A DNA stretch of 64,000 nt from positions 28,544 to 92,543 of the forward strand of contig NZ_BBDM01000011.1 in NCBI RefSeq assembly GCF_001316245.1, read 5' to 3'. Source of the stretch: Vulcanisaeta sp. JCM 14467 (GTDB lineage Archaea > Thermoproteota > Thermoprotei > Thermoproteales > Thermocladiaceae). The position numbers were made by a program, and so were the translations under genes. The notes beneath the pieces are model-generated. The model worked only from the letters and a program-made list of their open reading frames with translations. It ran no database searches and was not told where the DNA came from. Numbering within the stretch: position 1 is the stretch's first letter; every line of letters begins with the position of its first letter. Shown here piece after piece: positions 18,619 through 27,179 of this stretch.

Positions 18619-19033
18619 AATAACCAACTTATCAATAAATAATAAGCCGGTTTTTAAGAATTACCACAGTGATACCTTAACCAATGCTATAATGAAAACT
18701 AGTATACCCATTTGGGTAGTCGGTCAATTAATTATCACATATCCATGCATAAAGTGTGTATTGTATTTTTAACTAGGTTTAGTTCCATGAATAATTATTT
18801 TAGTTTAACCTATCTAAATTAATTCTAGGACTAATTAAAGGTGATGAAGAACCGTAATGGAGAAAACTTAAACATAGTGTGATTACGAACTTTTACACTA
18901 ATGAAAAATGAAATAACCATTGGGTATTATTTAAGATTTAATTCAAAACTAATAATACATTACAATTAGATATTGAGTAATATTTACGAGTAGGAACTTT
19001 TAAATATCCTAGTCTTCTATCTCGTTATTGACT
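18619..19033. other. AT-rich intergenic region with divergent promoters
   Basis: About 415 bases, markedly AT-rich, no supported gene. It separates two divergent genes and must carry both promoters; CTTTTAAATATCC near 19007 serves the PfpI gene. An inverted repeat TACCCA-tt-TGGGTA at about 18704-18717 could be a regulator site for the methyltransferase. Confidence 0.4.
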
Positions 19034-19612
19034 ATGGCGAAGGCCAAGATCTTGATAATAGCTGGTGACGCTGTAGAAGCCCTTGAAATCTTCTACCCAT
19101 ACTATAGGCTTAAGGAGGAGGGGTGGGATGTCGATGTTGCAGCTCCAAGTAAGAAGGATTTGAGGACGGTGGTTCACGATTTCGAGCCAGGGTGGGAAAC
19201 ATACAGTGAAAAGCCTGGCTATCTCTTCAAGTGGGTTACGAAGACACTTTCGGAGGTTAGGCCTGAGGAGTATGATGGACTAGTCATACCTGGAGGTAGG
19301 ATGCCTGAGTATGTTAGGGTTGTTGCACTGGAGGATATTAAGCGCATAGTAAGGCACTTCTTCGAGACTGGAAAGCCAGTGGCGGCTATATGCCATGCTC
19401 CCCAGATACTAGCGGCTGCCGGAGTAATCAAGGGCAGGAAGATGACTAGTTATATAGCGGTGAGACCTGAGGTTGAGAATAACGGTGGTATATGGGTTGA
19501 TGAAGAGGTTGTGGTTGATGGGAACCTGGTCACGTCCAGGGCATGGCCCGATAACCCAGCCTGGATGAGGGAATTCATAAAGCTTGTAAAGGCTAGAATA
19601 GGCAATAAGTAA
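19034..19612 (+). CDS. DJ-1/PfpI family protein
   Basis: Member of the class I glutamine amidotransferase-like DJ-1/PfpI superfamily: protein deglycase, chaperone or intracellular peptidase depending on subgroup. The nucleophile elbow is VAAICHAPQIL, with the Cys followed by His as in PfpI, and the glutamate near the N-terminus lies in GDAVEALEIFYP. 192 residues, standard. ATG 19034 (MAKAKILIIAG) is chosen over an upstream TTG because the TATA-like TTTTAAATATCC ends about 20 bases before it. A protective role against damaged proteins under heat or oxidation is the usual inference. Confidence 0.85.
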   Translation: MAKAKILIIAGDAVEALEIFYPYYRLKEEGWDVDVAAPSKKDLRTVVHDFEPGWETYSEKPGYLFKWVTKTLSEVRPEEYDGLVIPGGRMPEYVRVVALEDIKRIVRHFFETGKPVAAICHAPQILAAAGVIKGRKMTSYIAVRPEVENNGGIWVDEEVVVDGNLVTSRAWPDNPAWMREFIKLVKARIGNK

Positions 19613-19686
19613 TGCATTAATGTTAAGTAGCATAAGAAGATTATATTTTAAAATATTAAATTCTACTCTACTTTTTAATATAATTA

Positions 19687-20460
19687 TCACCTATCATTTA
19701 CGTATGCCACTGTGAAGCTCGAGCCATCACTCGTTAATGAGCTTGGCTGCGCCAGCACCTTCCCGTTGTTTGCAGTCATCACTATCTCTACGGTTGCGTA
19801 GCACGTGCCCATTACGTCAGTGTAGTCCTGCCCGAAGTATGCAGTGCCGAAGTTAGCCAGCGCAGTTAATTGTCCATTGACTGTTGGTCTCTCGAGTATG
19901 CACTCGGCTGATGAGAGTAGGGCATTGCTTACATTACCCGTCACGGTATACGCCTCATTCTCTGTCACGTCCTTTATGATTACCTGGAACTCGCCATTAC
20001 CTAGATATGTCACGTTCACATAAATAACATCGCCAGGCTTAACCGTGAAGCCCTTAATCTCGACAGACGGTGATGGGTAAAACTCATACCAAGCCCAGTA
20101 AATGGGCTTACCACCACTGCACTCAACGGCTATCCCAGCCTGTTCAACAGTGCTGTCATTATACCCATCAAGCCCAGCCCATAGCGCGACGTACGTCGTC
20201 TGCCTGGTACAGGTTACGGAGGGCACAATGAAGGAGCCAGCCACGCTAGTCATAGTACCCTCCTGAGCAGGCACTGCATAGCCTGCCCAGTTCAGGCTGT
20301 ATACCGTTGATGCGTAGCCCGTACCGTGCTTAATCATTGGGTGCATCATTAGCGTTGGCATTACTAGTGCATGAATTGTGATTGCCATTGCAACTCCTGT
20401 TAACGTGAGCATTACAAGTATTGGTGGTAGTCTATCCCTAATCATTAATTGTTCATGCAT
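19687..20460 (-). CDS. predicted exported glutamic peptidase (G1, eqolisin family)
   Basis: An N-terminal hydrophobic segment (LPPILVMLTLTGVAMAITI) acts as signal or anchor. The remainder matches peptidase G1: YSLNWAGYAVP, ALWAGLDGYNDSTVEQAGIAVEC and WAWYEFYP. In scytalidoglutamic peptidase the catalytic dyad is Gln53/Glu136; here the Gln of VEQAGI and the Glu of WYEFYP are the matching residues. Such enzymes work at very low pH, fitting an acidic hot-spring cell surface. 257 residues; three or four cysteines may form disulfides. A few kilobases away is the thermopsin-like gene, so the region encodes two unrelated acid proteases. Confidence 0.75.
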   Translation of the reverse strand: MHEQLMIRDRLPPILVMLTLTGVAMAITIHALVMPTLMMHPMIKHGTGYASTVYSLNWAGYAVPAQEGTMTSVAGSFIVPSVTCTRQTTYVALWAGLDGYNDSTVEQAGIAVECSGGKPIYWAWYEFYPSPSVEIKGFTVKPGDVIYVNVTYLGNGEFQVIIKDVTENEAYTVTGNVSNALLSSAECILERPTVNGQLTALANFGTAYFGQDYTDVMGTCYATVEIVMTANNGKVLAQPSSLTSDGSSFTVAYVNDR

Positions 20461-20532
20461 GTTTTAATCTTTAAAATATTACCTTTGTTTACTTTTGATT
20501 CATTGAATAAATATTACAGTACTGTCCCTATT

Positions 20533-20976
20533 TTACGCACTTTGTTTTAGGAATTCCAGGGCCCTGACAGGGTGCTCCTCAGGCTTAACCCTCCTAATGA
20601 CCTTAGCGACCTTACCCTCTGGATTTATGATAAACGTAACCCTCTCCGCAGTACCCGTGGGCCTAAGCACGCCATAGGCCTGCGAGACCATCCCCTCACT
20701 ATCACTCAGCAGCTTGAACTTAACGCCATACTTCTCGGCGAACTTTTTCTGCGTACTTACTGAGTCCGTACTTATCCCAAAGACCACGACGCCAAGCTTC
20801 TCAAATTCATTCCAAAGCCTAACGAATTCCTGGGTCTCTCTGGTGCAACCACTCGTGAATGCCTTAGGGAAGAAGTATAGCACAACCCACCTGCCCCTAT
20901 AATTCGAGAGCTTAATGGTTTCCCCATCGTGGCTTTGAAGCTCAAAGTCCGGCGCCTCCTCTCCCTCCGCAACCAT
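20533..20976 (-). CDS. bcp: peroxiredoxin, BCP/PrxQ type
   Basis: Thiol peroxidase that reduces H2O2 and organic hydroperoxides. The peroxidatic cysteine is in PKAFTSGCTRETQEF, and the family-typical VVLYFFPKA, GISTDS and LLSDSEGMVSQAYGV are present. The extra Cys five residues after the peroxidatic one, common in PrxQ, is replaced here (T-S-G-C-T-R-E-T), so a one-Cys mechanism with an external thiol is likely. 147 residues, normal. Convergent-facing neighbours suggest a single-gene unit, with TTAATATAACT-like promoter text around 21020. Confidence 0.9.
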   Translation of the reverse strand: MVAEGEEAPDFELQSHDGETIKLSNYRGRWVVLYFFPKAFTSGCTRETQEFVRLWNEFEKLGVVVFGISTDSVSTQKKFAEKYGVKFKLLSDSEGMVSQAYGVLRPTGTAERVTFIINPEGKVAKVIRRVKPEEHPVRALEFLKQSA

Positions 20977-21044
20977 TGGCTAGTCAATCACGGCTGGTCT
21001 TTTCTATGTTTAGTTTGAAGTAACTTAATATAACTGGGTTAGGG

Positions 21045-21572
21045 TTGCTGAATCTCATGAGCTCGCTGAGGAGTTACCTCGTGGAAATCATCAATGAGTA
21101 CGGCAGGGTACTGAGCATGTATGGAGCATTAACTAACCTAAACAATGCATGCAGTTCAGGTGAGTATGAAGGCGTGGTTAGGGAGGCCCTCATTGAGTCG
21201 ATTCTGGTGCATTCCCGCAATCTGGTTCAATTCTTCAGGATTGTTAGGGGTAGGAGGTATAAGGACGTCATTTACTACCTGCCGTACCTAAGACGCAGCA
21301 CCGCTAGGGAGTTCAGGAAGAGGGTCTCGGCATGCCCTGGCTACGGCGATGCCCAGGGAATTATCAGGAGCGTTAATAAGTACGTAGCTCACCTTACGAG
21401 GGATTTCGCGGAGTCCGGCGGTAGGGTTATTATGGACGTGAACAGCGTCACCGTCATTGTCAAGCTTCTTTGCTGCGTATTCTCCGTGTTCGCTGATTAC
21501 GTTGACTCCAGGATTGTTGGTGATGATGTGGTTAATGCCCTTAGGTCTATTGTTGGTGATTGCGTTAAGTAA
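21045..21572 (+). CDS. hypothetical helical protein, 175 aa
   Basis: All-helical protein (LRSYLVEIINEYGRVLSMYGAL, REALIESILVHSRNLVQFFRIVRGRRYKDVIYYLP, VTVIVKLLCCVFSVFADYVDSR). The helices with LVHSRNLVQFF recall HEPN-like domains, but the RxxxxH signature of HEPN nucleases is not evident. The frame opens with TTG at 21045; ATG at 21057 (MSSLRSYL) is an equally likely start. It ends 28 bases before rtcA, so co-transcription with the RNA cyclase is plausible. No function is claimed. Confidence 0.55.
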   Translation: MLNLMSSLRSYLVEIINEYGRVLSMYGALTNLNNACSSGEYEGVVREALIESILVHSRNLVQFFRIVRGRRYKDVIYYLPYLRRSTAREFRKRVSACPGYGDAQGIIRSVNKYVAHLTRDFAESGGRVIMDVNSVTVIVKLLCCVFSVFADYVDSRIVGDDVVNALRSIVGDCVK

Positions 21573-21600
21573 TTAAAGTACCTGGTTGGTTATTCCCGTG

Positions 21601-22653
21601 ATGAGCCTCGTTGAGATTGATGGTTCGGTGCTTGAGGGTGGTGGGCAGATACTGAGGACAGCCCTTGCCCTATCTGCAATAACTGGAAGACCAATTAGGG
21701 TATTCAACATAAGGGCCAGGAGGAGTAACCCAGGGCTTCAACAACAGCACTTGACAGGTGTCATTGCGGCGGTCAAAATAGCCAATGCCCAGGTAATGGG
21801 AGCAGTTAAGGGTTCCACGGAGTTGGTGTTCAGGCCGGGCAGGATTGGTTGTGGTGAGTTTAGGTTTGACATCGGCACGGCTGGCGCGGTTACCCTGGTC
21901 ATACAGACTATACTGCCTATCCTGGTCTTCGCGCCTTGTAGGAGCACGGTGACGATAACCGGAGGCACTGACGTACCCTGGTCACCACCGATTGATTACG
22001 TGAGGTTTGTAATGCTGCCAATGTTAGGCCTATTCGGTGTTAAGGCTGAGGTTAGGTTAGTGAGGCGTGGTCATTACCCGAGGGGTGGTGGTGAGGTTGT
22101 GCTGAGTGTTGAGCCGAGTAAGCTTAGGCCCGTTGAGGCTGTTGAGTTTGGTGATTTGAGGGAGGTCAGGGGTATTTCACATGCTGTTAGGCTTCCTGTC
22201 CACGTGGCCCATAGGCAGGCTAATTCGGCTAGGGAAGCGCTCATTAAGGCTGGTGTTAAGGTGCCTATAGACATTGCCGTGGAGACCTACGAGCAAGGTA
22301 AGGATCCACACCTAGGCCCTGGTAGTGGTATCGTCCTATGGGCCGTATCGAGCAGGGGCTTTGTTAAGGGTGGTGATGCTCTTGGTGAGAGGGGTAAGCC
22401 TGCTGAGGTTGTTGGTGAGGAGGCTGCGAAGAAGCTTCTTGATAACCTTAGGAGTGGTATGGCTCTTGATGAGCACATGGGCGACATGGTCATTCCATAC
22501 ATGGCCTTGGCTGGCAGCGGCGTGGTTGGCGTCTCAAGGATAACCCTGCACACCCTGACAAACATATACATTGTTGAGAGGATATTGGGCGTTAAGTTCG
22601 AGGTTAGTGGCAGGGAGGGCGAACCCGGCGTTATTAGAGTTGTTAAGGCTTAA
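21601..22653 (+). CDS. rtcA: RNA 3'-terminal phosphate cyclase
   Basis: Converts RNA 3'-phosphates to 2',3'-cyclic phosphates using ATP through a covalent enzyme-AMP intermediate. Diagnostic text: [26 protein letters not shown] at the N-terminus, [30 protein letters not shown], and near the end [15 protein letters not shown], whose histidine is the adenylated nucleophile in the family. About 351 residues, normal. ATG 21601 (MSLVEIDG) is preferred to the upstream GTG start. In archaea the enzyme is thought to act in RNA end repair or tRNA/rRNA processing; the preceding helical gene may be in the same transcript. Confidence 0.93.
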   Translation: MSLVEIDGSVLEGGGQILRTALALSAITGRPIRVFNIRARRSNPGLQQQHLTGVIAAVKIANAQVMGAVKGSTELVFRPGRIGCGEFRFDIGTAGAVTLVIQTILPILVFAPCRSTVTITGGTDVPWSPPIDYVRFVMLPMLGLFGVKAEVRLVRRGHYPRGGGEVVLSVEPSKLRPVEAVEFGDLREVRGISHAVRLPVHVAHRQANSAREALIKAGVKVPIDIAVETYEQGKDPHLGPGSGIVLWAVSSRGFVKGGDALGERGKPAEVVGEEAAKKLLDNLRSGMALDEHMGDMVIPYMALAGSGVVGVSRITLHTLTNIYIVERILGVKFEVSGREGEPGVIRVVKA

Positions 22654-22700
22654 TGGCGTTGGTTATTTTTAATTAGGCGCATTATTGCTATGGCTTGTTG

Positions 22701-23933
22701 ATGGACGTGGGCACTGGGCGTAGGGGTGGTATTCCGCTGGCTATTCTAATTGGCTTGGGTACATTCCTCGATGGGTATGACCTGCTAAACATAAGTATTG
22801 TATTGCCATTCCTTGTCCACTTCATGCACCTATCCCCTGAAATGCAGGGCTTGCTTGGTACATTCACATATATAGGCGGTGTATTTGGTGCCTTGGTCTT
22901 TGGCGTGTTTAGCGATTTAAGGGGTAGGAGGGCGGCATTGCTTAGTGATATTGCCTTTTTCCTGGTCAGTTCCTTACTATCGGCCTTCGTCACATCCCCT
23001 GAACAACTCCTGGTACTTAGGTTCCTAATTGGCTTTGGCATTGGTGCTGACATAGTGTCTGGCCCCGCCCTGCTCTCTGAGGAATCACCAACACTAAGAA
23101 GGGGCTTCCTACTTGGCATTTCATTAATAATGATGCCACTTGGTGGCTTAGTTAGTGCCCTATTGGCCTACGTATTTTTCGCAATGGGCTTGTCTCCCAA
23201 CATTTCATGGAGAATTATTCTAGGCGCCGGTGCGGTGCCTGCGGCAATAGTAATTTTACTGAGGAGTAGGTTGCCTGAATCCACGATGTGGTTACTCAGG
23301 GGCGCCTCGGGACATAGGAGAATGCCATTTAGTGAGGTGTGGAGGGGTTATTGGAGGATGCTTATTTACTCATCGGCTGCCTGGGTTGGTGCAGGCACGA
23401 CCTCGATATTCACGATATTCACACCAATGCTCGTTTCCCTAAGAGGTGGTGGCTATGGCATCATGCTAAGCACTGTATTACTTCTCTGGATCTTCGCGAC
23501 ATTGGGTGCCGTGCTTGGTTCATTAATGCTTGATAGAGCCGGTAGGAGAATCGTATTAATGGCTTCCTTGGCCGGCCTAGGGTTTGCCTTCTGGTATGTG
23601 GCGATTACATATAGAACCCCAGGGCTTATATACTTACTGTCAATATCAATGCTTTTAACGTTCCTAGTAGTTAGTGGTGCATATACCGTGCAGACCGAGG
23701 TCTTCCCAGTGGAGGTTAAGTCCTTTGCTGATGGAATAGCCTTCTCCCTAAACAGAATCGCGAATTTCATGTTCGGCGCATTAACGCCGATTTTCCTCTA
23801 CACGGGATCAATAGCACGGTACCTTGATTTGGTTGGGGTCTTTGTACTGCTGATGGCCATGACCGTATTACTCACCGGAATAGAAACTGCAAGGAGAGAC
23901 CTTGAAGAAATAGAAAGAATGGCCAGAAAATGA
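22701..23933 (+). CDS. MFS transporter (sugar porter/aromatic acid type)
   Basis: Twelve-helix major facilitator. The N-terminal GTFLDGYDLLNISIVLPFL is the D-x-Y-D motif region common in aromatic-acid and metabolite:H+ symporters, the loop 2-3 motif is FSDLRGRRAALL, and the second-half equivalent is LDRAGRRIVLMASL. QTEVFPVEVKS in the last third matches the PExxP-like segment of sugar-porter relatives. The start ATG 22701 (MDVGTGRRGG) follows a TATA-like TTATTTTTAATTAGG by about 25-30 bases; the frame opens six bases earlier at a TTG. Substrate unknown; 411 residues. Confidence 0.8.
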   Translation: MDVGTGRRGGIPLAILIGLGTFLDGYDLLNISIVLPFLVHFMHLSPEMQGLLGTFTYIGGVFGALVFGVFSDLRGRRAALLSDIAFFLVSSLLSAFVTSPEQLLVLRFLIGFGIGADIVSGPALLSEESPTLRRGFLLGISLIMMPLGGLVSALLAYVFFAMGLSPNISWRIILGAGAVPAAIVILLRSRLPESTMWLLRGASGHRRMPFSEVWRGYWRMLIYSSAAWVGAGTTSIFTIFTPMLVSLRGGGYGIMLSTVLLLWIFATLGAVLGSLMLDRAGRRIVLMASLAGLGFAFWYVAITYRTPGLIYLLSISMLLTFLVVSGAYTVQTEVFPVEVKSFADGIAFSLNRIANFMFGALTPIFLYTGSIARYLDLVGVFVLLMAMTVLLTGIETARRDLEEIERMARK

Positions 23934-23992
23934 TCTACATATAAAACACCTTAAATTAATCCTTAATTCCTAGACACTGCATAGGTTGAGTA

Positions 23993-24463
23993 ATGATATT
24001 CGTAGAAACCCTAGTTTACGTGGTTAAGGACGGTAGGGTCTTGTTAATAAGGAAGAAGCGAGGCCTAGGCGCCGGTTACTATAACGGAGTCGGCGGCAAG
24101 ATCGAGAGCGGCGAGGACGTAGTCTCGGCGGCAATTAGGGAGTGTAGGGAGGAAGTTGGAATAGAACCCAGGGACTTGGAGTGGATGGGCCTATTGGAAT
24201 TTTGGAATTATGAGGATGGTAAGGTCGAGTCCGTTCACTTCGTCCACGTATTCATAGCCCACGACTTCAGCGGCGTGCCCAGGGAGTCCGAAGAGGCCGA
24301 GCCAATCTGGTTTGGCATTAATGAGGTTCCGTACAGTAACATGTGGAGTGATGACGTACTATGGCTGCCCAAGGTATTGAGTGGTAAGAAGGTCTATGCC
24401 AGGTTCGACTTCGATCGCTGGAGGTTGATTGGTGGTCAGGTCTTTGAGTTGGTTAGGGGTTGA
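23993..24463 (+). CDS. NUDIX hydrolase
   Basis: Nucleoside-diphosphate-linked hydrolase. The Nudix box is complete: GGKIESGEDVVSAAIRECREEVGI (GX5EX7REUXEEXGU). The N-terminal LVYVVKDGRVLLIRKKRGLGAGYYNGVGGK and the Trp-rich end with PYSNMWSDDVLW resemble the MTH1/MutT subgroup that cleaves oxidised purine nucleotides, so 8-oxo-dGTP clean-up is possible, but substrate assignment within Nudix is unsafe. 156 residues. The stop codon is immediately followed by the 3' end of a convergent box C/D sRNA. Confidence 0.85.
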   Translation: MIFVETLVYVVKDGRVLLIRKKRGLGAGYYNGVGGKIESGEDVVSAAIRECREEVGIEPRDLEWMGLLEFWNYEDGKVESVHFVHVFIAHDFSGVPRESEEAEPIWFGINEVPYSNMWSDDVLWLPKVLSGKKVYARFDFDRWRLIGGQVFELVRG

Positions 24464-24512
24464 TCAGTCACGCCCTCGATCCTCACTACTCAGTCGTGTC
24501 ACTAATCATCAC
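24464..24512 (-). ncRNA. box C/D guide sRNA
   Basis: Minus-strand reading: C GTGATGA, guide TTAGTGACACGA (12), D' CTGA, spacer GTA, C' GTGAGGA, guide TCGAGGGCGTGA (12), D CTGA. Box identities and 12-base spacings are exact for archaeal C/D RNPs (L7Ae, Nop56/58, fibrillarin). A TATA-like CTATTAAGTTG lies just upstream. Its 3' end touches the stop codon of the NUDIX gene. The targets, complementary to the guides, are probably rRNA or tRNA but not identified. Confidence 0.85.
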
Positions 24513-24548
24513 TGAACAACTTAATAGGGCGCCCCTTAATAATCCTTG

Positions 24549-24597
24549 GTGCTGAGTCCTTCCAGGACTGAGCAGTGAGGAGAAAACCGACCACTGA
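24549..24597 (+). ncRNA. box C/D guide sRNA, divergent from the previous one
   Basis: C GTGCTGA (one base off the GTGATGA consensus), guide GTCCTTCCAGGA (12), D' CTGA, spacer GCA, C' GTGAGGA, guide GAAAACCGACCA (12), D CTGA. Total length and spacing equal those of the neighbour on the other strand, 36 bases away, so the two share a short divergent promoter region. The odd C box could be natural or a base error; function is likely because D', C' and D are perfect. Confidence 0.75.
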
Positions 24598-24769
24598 GCA
24601 AAACCACTACCTCATGCCAATCCTGGCGTGCTCGCTCAACACATTACGTATATCTATGCTCAAGTCCTTCATCGCTTGTTAAGTTGGTTTGTGCAGTAAT
24701 TATGTTAATGATGCCTATGACGCAATTGATTAATTGAAAATTAACATTAATAATCCATGGACCCATTAA

Positions 24770-25105
24770 CTAGAGTATTAGTGCCAGCATCAACGAGAGA
24801 GCCATCAAGTACCTCCTCTCATCACCATCGTATTCTTTGCGTAACCCACCATCTGTTGACTAGGTAAATGGCTAGTGCCGGATGAACGCTTGGGTCCCAC
24901 TCAATGTAAAATTACCGTCCCTAATGATCCGTATCAAGTCTTAACAAACCAAAGAAGTGAGCCAAGGTCATAGTACCTCCTCTCGGCAGCAATGTTGACT
25001 TTGGTGAAGGGTCTCTTCCTTGGTGAGTTGTCGTTATATGGGTGGTAAATGACTACGGTGTATCTTGGTGCGAATGCTGCTTGGGATGATATCTTTATTT
25101 ACCTT
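24770..25105 (-). pseudogene. unidentified protein gene or remnant
   Basis: A minus-strand segment with clear coding texture: YTVVIYHPYNDNSPRKRP, KVNIAAERRYYDLGSLLWFVK, then RIIRDGNFTL, EWDPSVHPALAIYLVNRWWV, and YDGDERRYLMALSLMLALIL before TAG at 24770-24772. The pieces are in different frames; three added bases (near 24980, 24945 and 24855) would join them, as elsewhere in the window. No start codon is visible upstream of KISSQAAF, where an in-frame TAA occurs, so the 5' end may be lost. I do not recognise the family. Between this and the sRNA at 24549, only a 21-codon scrap near 24615-24680 has any coding look. Confidence 0.4.
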
Positions 25106-25196
25106 TCTATTCCACAATATAAAAACTTACTACCTCTGTTGAATAAGACATTATTTTTATTTTTAATAAAAATACTTGCAATTATTCACTTTATTA

Positions 25197-25972
25197 TTAC
25201 GCCAAGGATATTGCGCCATCAACAACGACAATAGCGCCATTCATATAGGACGAATCATCGGATGCAAGGAATAGTACTACCCTGGCTATCTCGGTTGGAT
25301 CAGCAAATCTGCCAGGGGGTATCCTTTGAAGGAACATTTTTGTGAAGTCCTCATACGTTGCCCCATAGGCAGACGCGGCCCTAACAGCCATTGGCGTACT
25401 AACCATCCAGGTGCCACAGCATTAACCCTAATACCCCTATTACCATACTCTACCGCCATGCTCTTCGTAAGCATGATCAAGCCAGCCTTGGACACTGAGT
25501 AAGGCATTGCAAGTGGTAATGGCCTTATACCAGCCACTGAGATTATATTTACAATAACACCTTTACCACGCCTTAACATTTCAGGTATTGCGTACTTACT
25601 CATTAACCAAGCACCCTTCAAATTCACATTAACAACCCTATCAAACTCCTCCTCGGTAAAGTCAGCAGATGGCTTAGCTTTTGGTAAGTCAATACCTGCA
25701 TTATTTATTAAAATTATCTAATTGACCTAATGTCTCACAGTCTCCCTAACCACATTCTCACAATCACCGGCCTTAGAAACATCGGCATGTATGAACATTG
25801 CATCACCACCATTATTTCTAATCATGCTGACGGTCTCCTTACCACCATTATCATTAACATCCACAACGACCACCCTAGAACCCTCACTAGCAAACAGCAA
25901 CGCAATAGCCCTGCCAATACCACTACCAGCCCCAGTTACAATTGAAACTCTACCATCCAGTTTACCTATCAA
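25197..25972 (-). CDS. short-chain dehydrogenase/reductase (FabG-like), frameshifted
   Basis: NAD(P)-dependent oxidoreductase with the classical SDR plan: cofactor loop [24 protein letters not shown] in the fourth strand, catalytic Ser in NIISVAG, YSVSK (YxxxK), and the C-terminal [29 protein letters not shown]. Three shifts are inferred: two near 25700-25735 (restoring [14 protein letters not shown]) and one near 25412, where adding G to GG restores [11 protein letters not shown]. Restored length is about 259 residues. The glycine motif favours an alcohol or 3-hydroxyacyl substrate; none can be named. It belongs by position to the catabolic group extending to 35 kb. Confidence 0.8.
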
Positions 25973-26082
25973 TAGAAACTAAGGAAGATTCAAAATAAAC
26001 ATTTCTTATCTTAACCATATAATTATATACATGGTAATTTAATGCTATATAACGTTAATGTACTAAGTAGGAAGTGATTTAG

Positions 26083-26157
26083 CGGCCCCGGTGGGATTCG
26101 AACCCACGACCTACGGCTTAGGAGGCCGCCGCTCTATCCTGGCTGAGCTACGGGGCC
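26083..26157 (-). tRNA. tRNA-Arg(CCT)
   Basis: Minus strand: acceptor GGCCCCG/CGGGGCC, D-arm GCTC/GAGC, anticodon stem GCGGC/GCCGT around CTCCTAA (anticodon CCT), T-arm GTGGG-TTCGAAT-CCCAC, discriminator G. No intron. The 3' CCA is not encoded, unlike the other two tRNAs here. Confidence 0.93.
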
Positions 26158-26220
26158 GAGTTTGATTAGTTTACTTGGTTTTTAGGCTTTTCTCAGGCTG
26201 TTTTCCATGATTATTAATCA

Positions 26221-27179
26221 TTATTTTCCTGTGAAGAGCTTCTTGGGTTATCTATGAGTATTTTATCTATTTGCTCCTGGGTTACACCATCACTCCTCAA
26301 CCTCGGTATTACCTTCTCAAATATTAACATCATTGACCAATCCGGCACTGTGCTCTTTACAACCTCAGGTGGATACCAGTCAATTGTTGGGCAGTAATCA
26401 TGGGACAGTAGTATCTGGTCAACCCAACCCCTTCTTATTAACTCGATTGTGGTCCTGGTCCTCCTCTCAAGTGGTAGGTATAGGTCTAAGCCGAATCTGT
26501 CGAGACCTACGAATACGCCCTCCCTCAGTATTTGCTCTATGAATGATATGTCGTCAGAATCACCGACATGCCCTATGACAGTCCTCGACAAGTCGACACC
26601 CTCCTCCTTGAAAATCCTGACCAGCTCAAGGCTTGACTTATTACCAACGAATGAGTGCGTGATTATTGGTACGCCGGTCTTAACGTGAGCCCTTGCGGCC
26701 GCCCTAATGGCCATCTCCACGTCCTTTGTTAGCCCAGGTGAGTCAATAACGGCTTTAACAAATGCCGCCTTTGTATTGGTTCCCTGGATGCCAACGGTTA
26801 TGTCATGCACAAAGGCGTCAACGAGCGACTCAACACCCCTATTCCTGAAGTAGAACGGTAGTTCGGTGTATGTATAGAAGCCAGCGCCCATTATTATGTT
26901 AACGCCCGTTGCCTTAACCACCCTCTCGTCAAACCTAACATCCCTGCCTATCCCCGCTACTGTGAGGTCTATGATCGTTTTGGCACCAAACCTCTTAGCC
27001 GCATTGACGGCCTCAACTGCTCTTCTAAATTCTTCCTCATCATTATATAGGTGGGGCCAATTCCATCGAACAACCTCAGTAATAAGTCTAAGGTGTTCAT
27101 GAAATAGCGTTAAACCCATACCGCCTGGGTCTATTTCACCTCCACCAACTATGGGTATTTTATTCATGCCGCGGCTCAT
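26221..27179 (-). CDS. phosphotriesterase-like lactonase (VmoLac/SsoPox type), frameshifted at the end
   Basis: Binuclear-metal TIM-barrel amidohydrolase that hydrolyses lactones, with side activity on organophosphates. Metal-ligand regions are visible: LTLFHEHLRL (HxH), the bridging lysine in AAFVKAVID, ITHSFVGNK, VIGHVGDSDD and LLSHDY. As I recall VmoLac of Vulcanisaeta moutnovskia, this is very close to it (WNWPHLYN, RFGLDLYLPL, YCPTIDWYPPEVV). The listed frame ends in an unrelated SSSQENND; one added G near 26238 gives DNPRRLFTGK and a stop at 26221. ATG 27167 (MNKIPIVGGGE) may be the true start. It overlaps the stop of the acyl-CoA ligase, so the two are one operon. Confidence 0.88.

Noticed and set aside
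24551..24573. Near-perfect hairpin (GCTGAGTCCT / AGGACTGAGC) as a terminator
   Set aside because: It is explained by the D' and C boxes and guide of the box C/D sRNA, and contains a mismatch.
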